Source: Pelagibacterales bacterium SAG-MED47 (GTDB taxonomy: Bacteria > Pseudomonadota > Alphaproteobacteria > Pelagibacterales > Pelagibacteraceae). Taken from it: a stretch of DNA of 64,000 nucleotides. Location of the stretch: positions 62,001-126,000 of the forward strand of contig JACWEO010000002.1 in assembly GCA_014653355.1 (NCBI GenBank), written 5' to 3'. Shown here piece after piece: positions 44,507 to 53,915 of the stretch. Made by a program: the position numbers and the translations under genes. How positions within the stretch are numbered: position 1 is the stretch's first letter; each line of letters starts with the position of its first letter. The notes beneath the pieces are model-generated. The model had not been told where the DNA came from and ran no database searches. It saw only the letters and a list, made by a program, of their open reading frames with translations.

Positions 44507-46904
44507 TAGAAGATTTTTCAAATGGTTTAATCAATAGTATTAAAGATGGAAGTAAAGTTAAAACTGAAATCATTGCTAACAACATTGCTAAACCAGTAAA
44601 AATTCCGAAATATATTGTTGGTATAAATTTAGATAAAACCAATATTGAAAACCCAAAAACAATTGTTATGGACGTATTTAAGATTGCCCTACCCACTGTT
44701 GAGTGACATAGATTGATTGTTTTGTTATAGTCACCTAAATTCTTAAATTCCTCTTGGAATCTGTAGATATAATGAATACTATTATCTACAGCAATTCCAA
44801 TAGTAATTGCTGCGATAGTAATAGTCATCATATCAAGTGGAATTTCTAATAATCCTATAATTCCCAATATAAAAAAAGCAGCTATAAAATTTGGAACTAC
44901 ACCGATGAGTGATAATTTTATATTTTTAAAAAGTATTACAAACATTATAAATATACCGATCATTACTAAACCGAGTGTTAAAATTTGAGATTTAAAAAGA
45001 CTTTGAAGTAAATTATTGAATAATATCAAAACACCTGCTAATTTGAATTCATCTTTACTTAAACCAATTTTATTCTCCAAGTCTAAATTAATTTTTTTAA
45101 TTAAATCGTTTCTTCTTAAATTTTCTTGAGAGTCTATAATTCTAAGATTAATTCTTGCTTCATTATCTTTAATAGAAATATAAGGATCAACAATCTCTTT
45201 TTTAATACTAAGAGGTAGTTTGGAGTATAATACTCCCATCTCTAAAGTACCAAGAGGTTTATTATCGTTTAATAATGTAGCTACATCAATAATTGATGAA
45301 AATGATAAAACTTTTCCAACTTGAGGCAAACCGTCAAGATAATTATGCACTGAAGAAATTTTATCAATTTTATCTTTAGTAAACCAATACTTTTCATCAC
45401 TAATTTCCTCATTTTCGGTTTCGTTATCCCAATCGTCAAATTCATCATCTTCAAGAATTATTTTTTTATCTTTTGGAAATTTAAGAATAATTTCGAGGGG
45501 TGTAGTTCCACCTAGCTTTTCGTCTATAAGTTTCATGCCTTTGTAAATCTCAGTTTTTTTACTAAAATAATTTATAAAACTATTCTCTACTTCAAGACGG
45601 CTGATTCCAATTAAACTAAGGACCATTATTATTCCTGTAATAATAAAGATTATTTTATTTTTCTCTTGAGAAACTTTTGCAAAAAAACTTGTAATTACTG
45701 ACTCTTCATATTTTTTCAAATAAATATTTTCTTTAGGCACAAAGTTAATCAAAGTAGGTAGTAATGTAAAAGTTATAGTGAAAGAAGTAATTAGTCCTAA
45801 AGTCATCATCCAGCCAAAATCTATAATAGGTTTAATTTCACTAAAAATTAAGGAAAGGAATGCAATAATCGTTGTTAAAACGGTATATAGAACTGGCCAA
45901 AACATCTTCGATGTTGTTAAAGTTATTAAATCTAATACTGATTTATCAGGATGACTTTTTCTAAGTTGCAAAAATCTAGTGCTGATATGGATATTCATTG
46001 CCATTGTAAGGATTAACATTAAAGCAATAAAGTTTGAGGATATTACAGTTACTTTCCATCCCAACAAACCTAACAGCCCCATCATGATGATTACAGAAAA
46101 AAAGCAACTACTTATAGGTACAATAATCCAAATTAATTTTCGAAAAACTAACCATAATGTTCCGACAATAAATAAAAGAACACCAATTCCGAAAACTATA
46201 ATGTCGCTTTTAATGAATGACATCATATCATCCGCAATCATTGGTATTCCTCCCAAATGTATTTTTCCAATGTTCTCATAACTTTTAATAATATCTCTAA
46301 TTTCGAGAATATTTTGATGATTTTTTTTTTTTAAAAAATCTTTGTATTTTTCAATCTCTTTGTTAGATTTATTATTAATATCTTTGAGCTCATCATTTTT
46401 TTTTATATTAACAATAATTCCACTAGTTTTCCCATCTTCGCTAATAACAAAATTTCTAAAAACTGGACTGCTGACTATTTCTTTAAAACCTCTCTCTCTA
46501 TCTATTTCTTCATCTTTAAGTGTTTTAAAACTTTCTAGCCTTTCTTGTAAAGGGGCATCAGAACTGTTTAACAAAGGAATGTCGAGCAAAGTAATTACAC
46601 TATGAACCCAATTTAAACTTTGGATTTTGTATTTAAGACTTAAAAGATTATTTATAGACTCATCAGAAACCATTTTATTATTAGGGGTGTAAGTTAAAAT
46701 TAAAAAATCTTTAGATCCGTATTTTTTAGTTATTTCTTGCAGATATTTTAGATCAGGATCTCCTTCTATTAATAAAGTCTCAGATGAAGCGTCTAGTCTA
46801 AAATCTTTTGAATAATACCCAAAACTTAATAATGAAATTATTAGAATAACAAAAACGAATTTTGGATTTCTAAGTATTGTATTTTGATAAAATTGGGTGA
46901 ACAT
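44490..46904 (-). CDS. RND/MMPL-family exporter
   Basis: An 804-residue inner membrane protein with the RND duplicate plan: a TM segment at the N-terminus, a large soluble loop (about residues 30-230), TM bundle (about 230-400), a second loop and a second TM bundle (about 630-795). The signature GIAVDNSIHYIYRFQEEFKN in the second half is the conserved RND motif with the proton-relay Asp. No partner periplasmic adaptor or outer membrane channel is adjacent; relatives (COG1033-like) are thought to move lipids or hydrophobic molecules. Lies between dnaB and cvpA. Confidence 0.88.
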   Translation of the reverse strand: MFTQFYQNTILRNPKFVFVILIISLLSFGYYSKDFRLDASSETLLIEGDPDLKYLQEITKKYGSKDFLILTYTPNNKMVSDESINNLLSLKYKIQSLNWVHSVITLLDIPLLNSSDAPLQERLESFKTLKDEEIDRERGFKEIVSSPVFRNFVISEDGKTSGIIVNIKKNDELKDINNKSNKEIEKYKDFLKKKNHQNILEIRDIIKSYENIGKIHLGGIPMIADDMMSFIKSDIIVFGIGVLLFIVGTLWLVFRKLIWIIVPISSCFFSVIIMMGLLGLLGWKVTVISSNFIALMLILTMAMNIHISTRFLQLRKSHPDKSVLDLITLTTSKMFWPVLYTVLTTIIAFLSLIFSEIKPIIDFGWMMTLGLITSFTITFTLLPTLINFVPKENIYLKKYEESVITSFFAKVSQEKNKIIFIITGIIMVLSLIGISRLEVENSFINYFSKKTEIYKGMKLIDEKLGGTTPLEIILKFPKDKKIILEDDEFDDWDNETENEEISDEKYWFTKDKIDKISSVHNYLDGLPQVGKVLSFSSIIDVATLLNDNKPLGTLEMGVLYSKLPLSIKKEIVDPYISIKDNEARINLRIIDSQENLRRNDLIKKINLDLENKIGLSKDEFKLAGVLILFNNLLQSLFKSQILTLGLVMIGIFIMFVILFKNIKLSLIGVVPNFIAAFFILGIIGLLEIPLDMMTITIAAITIGIAVDNSIHYIYRFQEEFKNLGDYNKTINLCHSTVGRAILNTSITIVFGFSILVLSKFIPTIYFGIFTGLAMLLAMISVLTLLPSLILLIKPFEKSSNARIF

Positions 46905-46925
46905 TTAACCCTTTTATATTAAAAT

Positions 46926-48350
46926 TTAACGGATTTGAGTATCTTTAAATTTGGTAAACATCGCCTCAAATTCAAGCATAACATTTCCAGTTGGACCATG
47001 TCTTTGTTTACCGATTATAATTTCTGCCAAATTAGAAACTTCATTCATTTTTGCCTGCCATTCCGCATGTTCTACTGTGGCAGGCCTTGGTTCTTTTCTC
47101 TCTAAATAATAAGCTTCTCTGTATACAAACATAACTACATCTGCATCTTGTTCAATTGATCCAGACTCCCTTAAATCTGAAAGTTGAGGCTTTTTATCGT
47201 CACGTTGTTCTACAGCTCTTGATAGTTGCGATAAAGCAACAACAGGAACTGATAATTCTTTTGCGATTGCTTTAAGACCTTGAGTTATTTCTGAAATTTC
47301 CTGAACTCTTCCATCTTTATTATTAAAATTACCTCTCATCAATTGTATATAATCAACAACAAGCATATCTAAACCAAATAATCTTTTGATTCTTCTAGAT
47401 CTGTTGCTCATAGCAGCAATACTTATAGCAGGAGTTTCATCTATATATAAAGGAAGTTCTGATATATTTTTTGACGTTTCTATAAATTTATCAAATTGCT
47501 CATCCGAAATTCTACCACGTCTTATGTCATTAGATTTAATTCTTGATTGTTCAGCTAATATTCTTGTTGATAATTGTTCAGAGGACATTTCTAAAGAAAA
47601 AAAAGCTATAGAGGATTTTTTACCATTTTCTTGTAATTTTTGTGCTGCGTTAAAAGCTATATTTGTTGCTAGAGCAGTTTTTCCCATTGATGGTCTTCCT
47701 GCAATTATAACCAGGTCTGACTGATGTAGGCCACCAAGTCTATCATCTAAATCTCTTAACCCTGTAGGCACTCCTACTATCCCTTCTTCATTTTTATATG
47801 CAGCTGAAGCCATTTCGATTGTCTGTTTCATAGCCTCATCAAATTTAATCAATGATGAATTAAATGTTCCTTTTTCTGCAAGATCAAATAATAATCTCTC
47901 AGACTGCTCAATAATGTCCTGTCCATTTGTATTTAAATCATTTAATTTTGCAGTATCAATCGTCTGTTCAGAAATTTTTATTAATTCTCTTCTTACAAAC
48001 ATATCATAAATTATTTTTGAGTATTCAGTAGCTTGTCTAGCCGATGTAGAAAATTTAGTTATTTTGACTAAATATTCAGGAATATTTAAATCATCTTTTT
48101 CATCTTCAAAAAAATTTTTTAAGGTGATCGGATTAGCTAACATACCCTTATAAATAAGATTCTCAATGGCAGAAAAAATTTTTTGATGCATCGGATCATA
48201 AAAATTAGCACTAGAAATCATAATATTAATCTCATCAAATATTTCATTAGCAACTAATATTGTGCCAATTACAGCTTGCTCAGCTTCAATATTATTTGGA
48301 AGTTCTTTAAAATTATTTTTTACGATACTTAATTTATTTTCCACACACAT
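46926..48350 (-). CDS. dnaB: Replicative DNA helicase DnaB
   Basis: Hexameric helicase of the replication fork. The N-terminal domain (NNIEAEQAVIGTIL, ANFYDPMHQKIFSAI) and the RecA-like C-terminal domain with Walker A VIIAGRPSMGKTALATN, the AFFSLEMSSEQLSTRILA segment, LDMLVVDYIQLMRG (Walker B) and LSQLSRAVEQRDDKKPQLSDLRESGSIEQDAD are all present. 474 residues. It is downstream of the rpsF-rpsR-rplI ribosomal genes, as in many bacteria. Confidence 0.97.
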   Translation of the reverse strand: MCVENKLSIVKNNFKELPNNIEAEQAVIGTILVANEIFDEINIMISSANFYDPMHQKIFSAIENLIYKGMLANPITLKNFFEDEKDDLNIPEYLVKITKFSTSARQATEYSKIIYDMFVRRELIKISEQTIDTAKLNDLNTNGQDIIEQSERLLFDLAEKGTFNSSLIKFDEAMKQTIEMASAAYKNEEGIVGVPTGLRDLDDRLGGLHQSDLVIIAGRPSMGKTALATNIAFNAAQKLQENGKKSSIAFFSLEMSSEQLSTRILAEQSRIKSNDIRRGRISDEQFDKFIETSKNISELPLYIDETPAISIAAMSNRSRRIKRLFGLDMLVVDYIQLMRGNFNNKDGRVQEISEITQGLKAIAKELSVPVVALSQLSRAVEQRDDKKPQLSDLRESGSIEQDADVVMFVYREAYYLERKEPRPATVEHAEWQAKMNEVSNLAEIIIGKQRHGPTGNVMLEFEAMFTKFKDTQIR

Positions 48351-48411
48351 AAATTATATGAAAATTTAATTAAAAAAAATTTTAAAAAAGGCTGGGGAGA
48401 AAATTGTATAA

Positions 48412-48870
48412 TTATTGAATATTTTCTGCTGATTCAACATTGATAATTATTTCAGCATCAACTTCAGAGTGTAAAGAAATCTTTACTTTAAACTTTCCAA
48501 GAGATCTTATTTCTTTTAAAGGTTGTATCATTGATGGCTTTATCTCAATTTGGTCAGTTTCTAAAATTAATTTGGAAATTTCTGTCGGTTTAACAGACCC
48601 ATATAATTCTTTGTTTTCAGTGCTAAGTTTATTAATGTTATACTCTTTTTTATTAACCTTTTCAGAAATTAGTTTAGCATCTTTTTTCTTTTCACTGTCC
48701 TTTTTGGATAGCTGAGATTTAATTTTTTCTACTTCAGAAATATTTTCCTTTGATGCGTATAAAGCTTTTTTATTTGCTATCAGGAAATTTCTAGCAAAAC
48801 CTCTTTTAACATCAATAATTTCTCCAATTGATCCAATTTTTTTTATATTTTCTAATAAAATAACTTTCAT
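48412..48870 (-). CDS. rplI: 50S ribosomal protein L9
   Basis: Binds 23S rRNA with its N-terminal domain (MKVILLENIKKIGSIGEIIDVKRGFARNFLIANKKALYA) and reaches out with a long helix to a C-terminal domain ending in KVKISLHSEVDAEIIINVE. 152 residues, normal. Last of rpsF-rpsR-rplI; the 61 bp to dnaB contain no clear terminator, so dnaB is likely co-transcribed. Confidence 0.97.
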   Translation of the reverse strand: MKVILLENIKKIGSIGEIIDVKRGFARNFLIANKKALYASKENISEVEKIKSQLSKKDSEKKKDAKLISEKVNKKEYNINKLSTENKELYGSVKPTEISKLILETDQIEIKPSMIQPLKEIRSLGKFKVKISLHSEVDAEIIINVESAENIQ

Positions 48871-48871
48871 T

Positions 48872-49144
48872 TTATAATAGTGCTAAGCTTCTAGCTCTTT
48901 TGATAGAAAGAGATAATTCTCTTTGTTTTTTTTGGCTCACATTAGTAATTCTTGATGGTAATATTTTACCATTTTCGGAAATATATTTTTTTAAAAGTTT
49001 TATATTTTTATAGTCAATTTTTGGTGCACCTTTAATGGATAGAGGACATCCTTTTTTAAATCGATTTCTATTAGGTTGAAAAATACTAAGCTTTGAAAAG
49101 TTACTTTGTTTATTTTTTTTATTTCTATTTTGTCTTTTGGGCAT
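48872..49144 (-). CDS. rpsR: 30S ribosomal protein S18
   Basis: A 90-residue basic 16S-rRNA-binding protein. It shows the family core [47 protein letters not shown]. The N-terminus is unusually Lys/Asn-rich ([18 protein letters not shown]), fitting the AT bias. It binds next to S6 (rpsF, immediately upstream, 2 bp gap) on the small subunit platform. Confidence 0.97.
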   Translation of the reverse strand: MPKRQNRNKKNKQSNFSKLSIFQPNRNRFKKGCPLSIKGAPKIDYKNIKLLKKYISENGKILPSRITNVSQKKQRELSLSIKRARSLALL

Positions 49145-49146
49145 AA

Positions 49147-49500
49147 TTAGTTATTAAGAATTTCTTTTCTCTCTTTATCTTCTTTTTTAGAAAAGTAATC
49201 TGTATCTAAATCAAATTTTTTAACTCTTACACTCAAATATCTTAAAAGTTTTTTATCGATTGACTCACTTTTTTCTAATTCTTTAATTACATTACCTTTA
49301 CTTTTGATTTTAAAATGAATATAGCTACCTTTTTTATTCTTTTTGATTAGGTAAGATAAATTCAATAAACCCCAATTTTCAGTTTGAACAATTTCTCCAT
49401 CATTTTTTTCAACGATTTTTGTATATTTTTCTATCAATTGCTTTATTTCACTTGGAGAAGTGTCTTGTCTTGCTATAATTGTATGCTCGTATAAATTCAT
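49147..49500 (-). CDS. rpsF: 30S ribosomal protein S6
   Basis: 117 residues with the S6 fold: [67 protein letters not shown], and ending with a variable acidic/basic tail. It starts the ribosomal operon rpsF-rpsR-rplI, whose promoter probably lies in the 87-bp divergent region shared with fabD. Confidence 0.97.
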   Translation of the reverse strand: MNLYEHTIIARQDTSPSEIKQLIEKYTKIVEKNDGEIVQTENWGLLNLSYLIKKNKKGSYIHFKIKSKGNVIKELEKSESIDKKLLRYLSVRVKKFDLDTDYFSKKEDKERKEILNN

Positions 49501-49532
49501 TTAAGTTATTTAATAAAAAATGAGGATATACT

Positions 49533-49559
49533 ATTATAAATCTTCAATTACAATAACAA
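49533..49559 (-). promoter_or_regulatory. Putative rpsF promoter
   Basis: On the minus strand a TTGTTA (49559-49554) and TATAAT (49538-49533) are separated by 15 bases, about 33 bp before the rpsF ATG. The -10 matches consensus; the spacer is short. This is the likely promoter of the ribosomal block, in the region divergent from fabD. Confidence 0.45.
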
Positions 49560-49587
49560 AATGCTCAAAAAAAATAGATTATTTTAG

Positions 49588-50514
49588 ATGTTTTCAGTAA
49601 TTTTTCCTGGACAAGGATCTCAACTGGTTGGAATGGGAAAAGAGTTTTTTGAAAAATATGATTTAGTAAAAGAATTATTTAAAGAAGCAGATGATACTTT
49701 AGGTATATCATTGTCAAAAATTATTCTAGATGGCCCAAAAGAAAAATTAGATTTTACAGAAAATACTCAACCAGCAATATTTCTAATTAGTTACTCTATA
49801 TTCAATGTAATAAAAAAAGAATATAAGATTAATTTGAACAATGCAAAATATTTTGCAGGGCACTCTCTTGGAGAATATTCAGCCTTATCTGCTGCTGGTT
49901 TTTTGAGTTTTTCAGATACTATAAAGCTTTTAAGAATAAGAGGAAGAGCTATGCAGAATTCTGTTCCCAAAGGTGAGGGTGGAATGTTAGCTATTTTAGG
50001 TTCAACAATTGAAATAGTAGAAAAAATCTTAAAAGAAAATATTAATGATTCCGAGGTACAAATAGCAAATGATAATTCTGAGAATCAAATTGTTATAAGT
50101 GGTAAAAATACTGATTTAATAAATTTAATAAAAGTTTTGGAGGTAAATAATATTAAAAATTTAAAATTACCAGTGAGTGCTCCTTTTCATTGTAAATTAA
50201 TGAGTAAAGCTACAGAAACTATGAAAGAAGAAATAAAAAATGTAAACTTTTTAGACTCAAAAAATACATTAATATCAAACGTTACTGCTAATGAAATTTT
50301 AAATAAAGAAGAATTAAAAAAACTTTTGATTGAACAAATAGAAAAAAGAGTAAGATGGAGAGAAAGTGTAATAAATATGATTGAGAAAGGGGTTAATCAA
50401 TTTATAGAAATAGGACCAGGAAGGGTATTGTCAGGCCTTATTAAAAGAATAAATAAAAGTGTAAAAATAAATACAATTAATAATGAGAGTGATATAAAAG
50501 ATTTAAAGATATGA
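49588..50514 (+). CDS. fabD: Malonyl-CoA:ACP transacylase
   Basis: Loads malonyl groups onto ACP for fatty acid synthesis. Motifs: IFPGQGSQLVGMGKE, the nucleophile in FAGHSLGEYSALSAAG, QIANDNSENQIVISG, APFHCKLM with the active His, and FIEIGPGRVLSGL. 308 residues. The stop overlaps the fabG start (ATGA), making fabD-fabG-acpP-gmk one operon. Confidence 0.97.
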   Translation: MFSVIFPGQGSQLVGMGKEFFEKYDLVKELFKEADDTLGISLSKIILDGPKEKLDFTENTQPAIFLISYSIFNVIKKEYKINLNNAKYFAGHSLGEYSALSAAGFLSFSDTIKLLRIRGRAMQNSVPKGEGGMLAILGSTIEIVEKILKENINDSEVQIANDNSENQIVISGKNTDLINLIKVLEVNNIKNLKLPVSAPFHCKLMSKATETMKEEIKNVNFLDSKNTLISNVTANEILNKEELKKLLIEQIEKRVRWRESVINMIEKGVNQFIEIGPGRVLSGLIKRINKSVKINTINNESDIKDLKI

Positions 50515-51248
50515 ATAATTTAAAAGGAAAAAATATTATTGTAACTGGTGCTACAGGAGGTATAGGAAACTCAATTATTGATAAATTAAATGAAACTGGT
50601 GCAAATTTACTAGCAACGGGTACTAAGGATGAAAAATTAGATAATTTAAAATCAAAATTTAAAACTATTCAAATTTTAAAATTTGATATTTCGCAAATCG
50701 ACGGCATCGAAGAATTTATTGAAAATGCAACATCTAAACTAGGAGGAAAGTTAGATTGTATTATTAATAATGCTGGAATTACTCAGGATAATTTAGCAAT
50801 AAGAATGAGTTTAGAAGAGTGGAAAAAAGTAATTGATATTAATTTAACTTCTACTTTTTTATTAAGTAAATTTGCGATAAAAAAAATGTTGAAGAATAAA
50901 TCGGGTAAAATTATTAATATAACTTCTGTTGTTGGTCACACTGGTAATTTAGGTCAAGTTAATTATACGGCTTCTAAAGCAGCAGTTGTGGCTATGTCTA
51001 AGAGTTTAGCAATTGAGTATGCAAAAAAAAATATTAATGTTAACTGTATATCTCCAGGTTTTATCAAAACAGCTATGACTGATAAAATAGATGAAAAATT
51101 TAAGGAAAAAATAATATCAAATATCCCCTCAGCAAGATTGGGAGAGCCAAGTGATATTGCAAATGCTGTAGTTTTTTTAGCCTCAAACCAATCAGATTAT
51201 ATTAATGGTGAAACTCTTCATGTTAATGGAGGTATGTATATGGCTTGA
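50511..51248 (+). CDS. fabG: 3-oxoacyl-[ACP] reductase
   Basis: NADPH-dependent SDR of the fatty acid elongation cycle. NADP motif VTGATGGIGNSII, INNAGITQDN, the catalytic Ser/Tyr/Lys in INITSVVGHTGNLGQVNYTASKAAV, and the C-terminal YINGETLHVNGGMYM typical of FabG. 245 residues. Its TGA stop lies inside the -35 box of the acpP promoter. Confidence 0.96.
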   Translation: MNNLKGKNIIVTGATGGIGNSIIDKLNETGANLLATGTKDEKLDNLKSKFKTIQILKFDISQIDGIEEFIENATSKLGGKLDCIINNAGITQDNLAIRMSLEEWKKVIDINLTSTFLLSKFAIKKMLKNKSGKIINITSVVGHTGNLGQVNYTASKAAVVAMSKSLAIEYAKKNINVNCISPGFIKTAMTDKIDEKFKEKIISNIPSARLGEPSDIANAVVFLASNQSDYINGETLHVNGGMYMA

Positions 51249-51272
51249 CAAACCATGTATTTAAACTAATAA
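51245..51272 (+). promoter_or_regulatory. Putative acpP promoter
   Basis: A perfect consensus TTGACA (51245-51250), overlapping the fabG stop codon, is followed after 16 bases by TAATAA (51267-51272). It would start RNA about 17 bases before the acpP ATG, whose ribosome binding site AAGGAA is at 51287-51292. It fits the need for abundant acyl carrier protein. Confidence 0.55.
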
Positions 51273-51296
51273 CAAATTAAAACAATAAGGAATAAA

Positions 51297-51536
51297 ATGT
51301 CTGAAGATATTTCAAATAAAGTAAAAAAAATAGTTGCAGATCACTTAGGTATAGATGAAGCAAAGGTAACAGAGGAATCAAGTTTTATAGACGACTTAGG
51401 TGCTGATAGCTTAGATACAGTTGAATTAGTTATGGCCTTTGAGGAAGAGTTTGGCTCAGAAATTTCTGATAGCGAAGCTGAAAAAATTTTAACAGTTGGT
51501 GATGCTGTGAAATTTATAGAAGGAAAAGCAAACTAA
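51297..51536 (+). CDS. acpP: Acyl carrier protein
   Basis: A 79-residue acidic carrier. The phosphopantetheine Ser is in [21 protein letters not shown], preceded by [24 protein letters not shown]. It has its own promoter-like sequence and a good ribosome binding site, in keeping with high demand. Confidence 0.98.
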   Translation: MSEDISNKVKKIVADHLGIDEAKVTEESSFIDDLGADSLDTVELVMAFEEEFGSEISDSEAEKILTVGDAVKFIEGKAN

Positions 51537-51543
51537 ACTTTTG

Positions 51544-52176
51544 ATGCCCGCAGACAATGATGGGGTAATGATTATTTTGTCCTCACCTTCTGGTGCAGGA
51601 AAAACCACTTTAGTAAGTTTACTCTCAAAATTAGAGAATTTCGACGTTTCAATCTCACATACAACACGAAAACCAAGACCTGATGAGACTCGAGATAAGG
51701 ATTATTATTTTGTAACTGAAGAAAAATTTAAGAAACTAATACAAAATGAGGAATTTTTAGAATATGCAAAGGTTTTTGATAATTTTTATGGAACAACTAG
51801 AACCCCAGTTATTGATAAATTAAATAATGGTAGAAATGTATTATTTGATATTGATTGGCAAGGCGCTGATCAAATTAAAAACAAGAAACTAAATTATAAA
51901 TTAATTACTTTTTTTATTTTACCACCTAGCAAAGATGTTTTGTTCAAAAGGTTATCTAATAGAGATATGAAAGATAAACTAATTGCTGATGAAAGAATGA
52001 AGCAGTTTAGTAGAGATGTGTTACACTGGATAAATTATGACTATGTAGTAATAAATGAAAATTTACAGGATTGTTATCTTAAAATTCATAATTTAATTAA
52101 AGCAGAGATAGATAACGGTTCTAAAGATTATGATCTTGATTATATTAGAAGGCACGTTGAAAAATTAACCTCTTAA
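51544..52176 (+). CDS. gmk: Guanylate kinase
   Basis: Phosphorylates GMP to GDP with ATP. P-loop [17 protein letters not shown] at about residues 13-30, followed by [25 protein letters not shown], the YGTTRTPV segment and [13 protein letters not shown]. 210 residues. ATG at 51544 is preferred over TTG at 51541. It lies 7 bp after acpP, with no fabF or mltG between. The end overlaps rsmA by 12 bp. Confidence 0.96.
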   Translation: MPADNDGVMIILSSPSGAGKTTLVSLLSKLENFDVSISHTTRKPRPDETRDKDYYFVTEEKFKKLIQNEEFLEYAKVFDNFYGTTRTPVIDKLNNGRNVLFDIDWQGADQIKNKKLNYKLITFFILPPSKDVLFKRLSNRDMKDKLIADERMKQFSRDVLHWINYDYVVINENLQDCYLKIHNLIKAEIDNGSKDYDLDYIRRHVEKLTS

Positions 52177-52953
52177 TTTTTCGTATTCACTAGTTAATTT
52201 GTAATAAGTCTCAAAATCTAAATTTTGTGGCCTTGAATTTAAATTAATATTAAGTTTATTAGAAATAGTTGAATTTCCTGAAAATAGTTGGTTGTATGGT
52301 TTTTTTATCATTTTTCTTCGGTGATTAAAAAAGATTCTTGTTATTTTTTCTAAATTTAATGGATTTTTGAGTTTTAAATAATCTCTCTTCATTGAAAAAA
52401 ATAACAATGAACTGTCTATTTTTGGCTTTGGGTAAAAGCTAGATGGTTTGATTTCAGTAATCTTCTTTATATCTAATTTCCAGTTAGCAATAATTGATAA
52501 TCTTCCATATTTTGACGAATTATATTTTGAAATAATTCTATCAGCAACTTCTTTTTGAAACATCAATATAAGATTGCTAAACCAAATTTTTTTATCATTA
52601 AGGTTTATAATCCATTTACATAAGATTTCAGTCGAGATGTTATAAGGCAAGTTTCCAAAAACTATTAATTTTTCATCACAAAGTAAATTTTCATCAAATT
52701 TTAAAATGTCCTCGTTTATAACAGTAACTTTATCTTTAAACTCTTCTTTTAATAGTAAGGCTAATTTATTATCTTTTTCTATAAGAAAAATTTTTTTTGG
52801 ATTTTTTTTAATTAAAGATTTAGTTAAATTTCCTGTTCCAGGACCAACTTCTAATATTGATTTGTCTTTAATTTCTATAGAATTTGTTATTTTATTAATT
52901 ATATTTTCATCTATTAAAAAATTTTGACCTAAACTTTTTTTTGCTTGAATCAC
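52165..52953 (-). CDS. rsmA: 16S rRNA dimethyladenosine transferase
   Basis: Dimethylates A1518 and A1519 (E. coli numbering) of 16S rRNA near the end of 30S assembly. SAM motif [16 protein letters not shown], the [17 protein letters not shown] start, the active-site [11 protein letters not shown] and [12 protein letters not shown] segments, and [16 protein letters not shown]. 262 residues. GTG start at 52953 overlaps the pdxA stop as GTGA. Confidence 0.96.
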   Translation of the reverse strand: MIQAKKSLGQNFLIDENIINKITNSIEIKDKSILEVGPGTGNLTKSLIKKNPKKIFLIEKDNKLALLLKEEFKDKVTVINEDILKFDENLLCDEKLIVFGNLPYNISTEILCKWIINLNDKKIWFSNLILMFQKEVADRIISKYNSSKYGRLSIIANWKLDIKKITEIKPSSFYPKPKIDSSLLFFSMKRDYLKLKNPLNLEKITRIFFNHRRKMIKKPYNQLFSGNSTISNKLNINLNSRPQNLDFETYYKLTSEYEKLRG

Positions 52954-53915
52954 TTTTTATCTAAAAATTCTATTGATTTAATAAGACTAAGAGGATTGGA
53001 TAAGTTTTTATTAACCATTTTTTCATTAGGACCATGGTCTGGAGAAATTCTATAAAAAGGTAATCCCAAGGTAATATTTATTGCATCATATTCTTTTAAT
53101 GCCTTAATAGGTGCAAGAACTTGATCATGATACATTCCCAATATAACATTGTACTTTGTCCTATTTTGCTTCAAAAAAACTGTATCAGCTGGAATTGGAC
53201 CATAGACATTATAGCCCTTTTTTTTCAAACGCCTTATAGTTGGAAGAAGTATTTTGGTATCTTCGTTTAATTTTAAGATGCTCTCACAATGTGGGTTTAT
53301 ACCGGTTATTGCAATTTTTGGTTTTAAACCGATATTCTTAATATAAAAATTATTTATCAATTCTACCTTATCCTTTATTAACAAATAATTAATTTTTTTT
53401 GTGACTAATTTTAAAGGTAAATGCGTTGTAACCGGACATACTGAAATTTCATCATTATAGATTAACATTGCAACTTTTTTCACTTTAAAACTTTTTGATA
53501 TATATTCTGTTATTCCCAGAAATTTTTTATTTAAAAATTTTGACTTATTTACTGGGCCATTAATCAATTTGTGAGAAAAACCTGATTTAATAATTTTAAA
53601 TGCTAATTTAAAACTATTTTTAATATAAAGGTTGGAAATTATAATCTTATTTTTTTTAAAATGACTAAAATTAGAAGGAACATGAATTAGATTAATAGAC
53701 TTATTATTTAATTTCTGTTTTTTAAGGTTTTTTAAGCCTAGTAACTTTATTTTTTTTTTAAAATTTAACCTTTTCATTTGAGAATTAAGTATTCTCAAAG
53801 ATGCAATTAAAATTAATGGACTTTTAAATTTCTTTTTTTTTAGAGCTTTAAAAAAGACTTCAAAAAAAATACTGTCTGGCTGACCAGCAACTATAATTAT
53901 AGGTTTAAAATTCAT
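52950..53915 (-). CDS. pdxA: 4-hydroxythreonine-4-phosphate dehydrogenase-like protein
   Basis: Likely an enzyme of pyridoxal phosphate synthesis. Recognised by VTTHLPLKLV, ITGINPHCESI with a metal-binding His, ILGMYHDQVLAPIKAL with a second His and ISPDHG with a third. The usual N-terminal G-D-P-x-G-I-G-P-E motif is altered to GQPDSIFFEVFFKAL. Thus the metal-binding His residues are kept, but the N-terminal loop and the area after ISPDHG (PNEKMVNKN) depart from the family. 321 residues. Sits between surA and rsmA as in many proteobacteria; activity less certain. Confidence 0.85.
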   Translation of the reverse strand: MNFKPIIIVAGQPDSIFFEVFFKALKKKKFKSPLILIASLRILNSQMKRLNFKKKIKLLGLKNLKKQKLNNKSINLIHVPSNFSHFKKNKIIISNLYIKNSFKLAFKIIKSGFSHKLINGPVNKSKFLNKKFLGITEYISKSFKVKKVAMLIYNDEISVCPVTTHLPLKLVTKKINYLLIKDKVELINNFYIKNIGLKPKIAITGINPHCESILKLNEDTKILLPTIRRLKKKGYNVYGPIPADTVFLKQNRTKYNVILGMYHDQVLAPIKALKEYDAINITLGLPFYRISPDHGPNEKMVNKNLSNPLSLIKSIEFLDKK

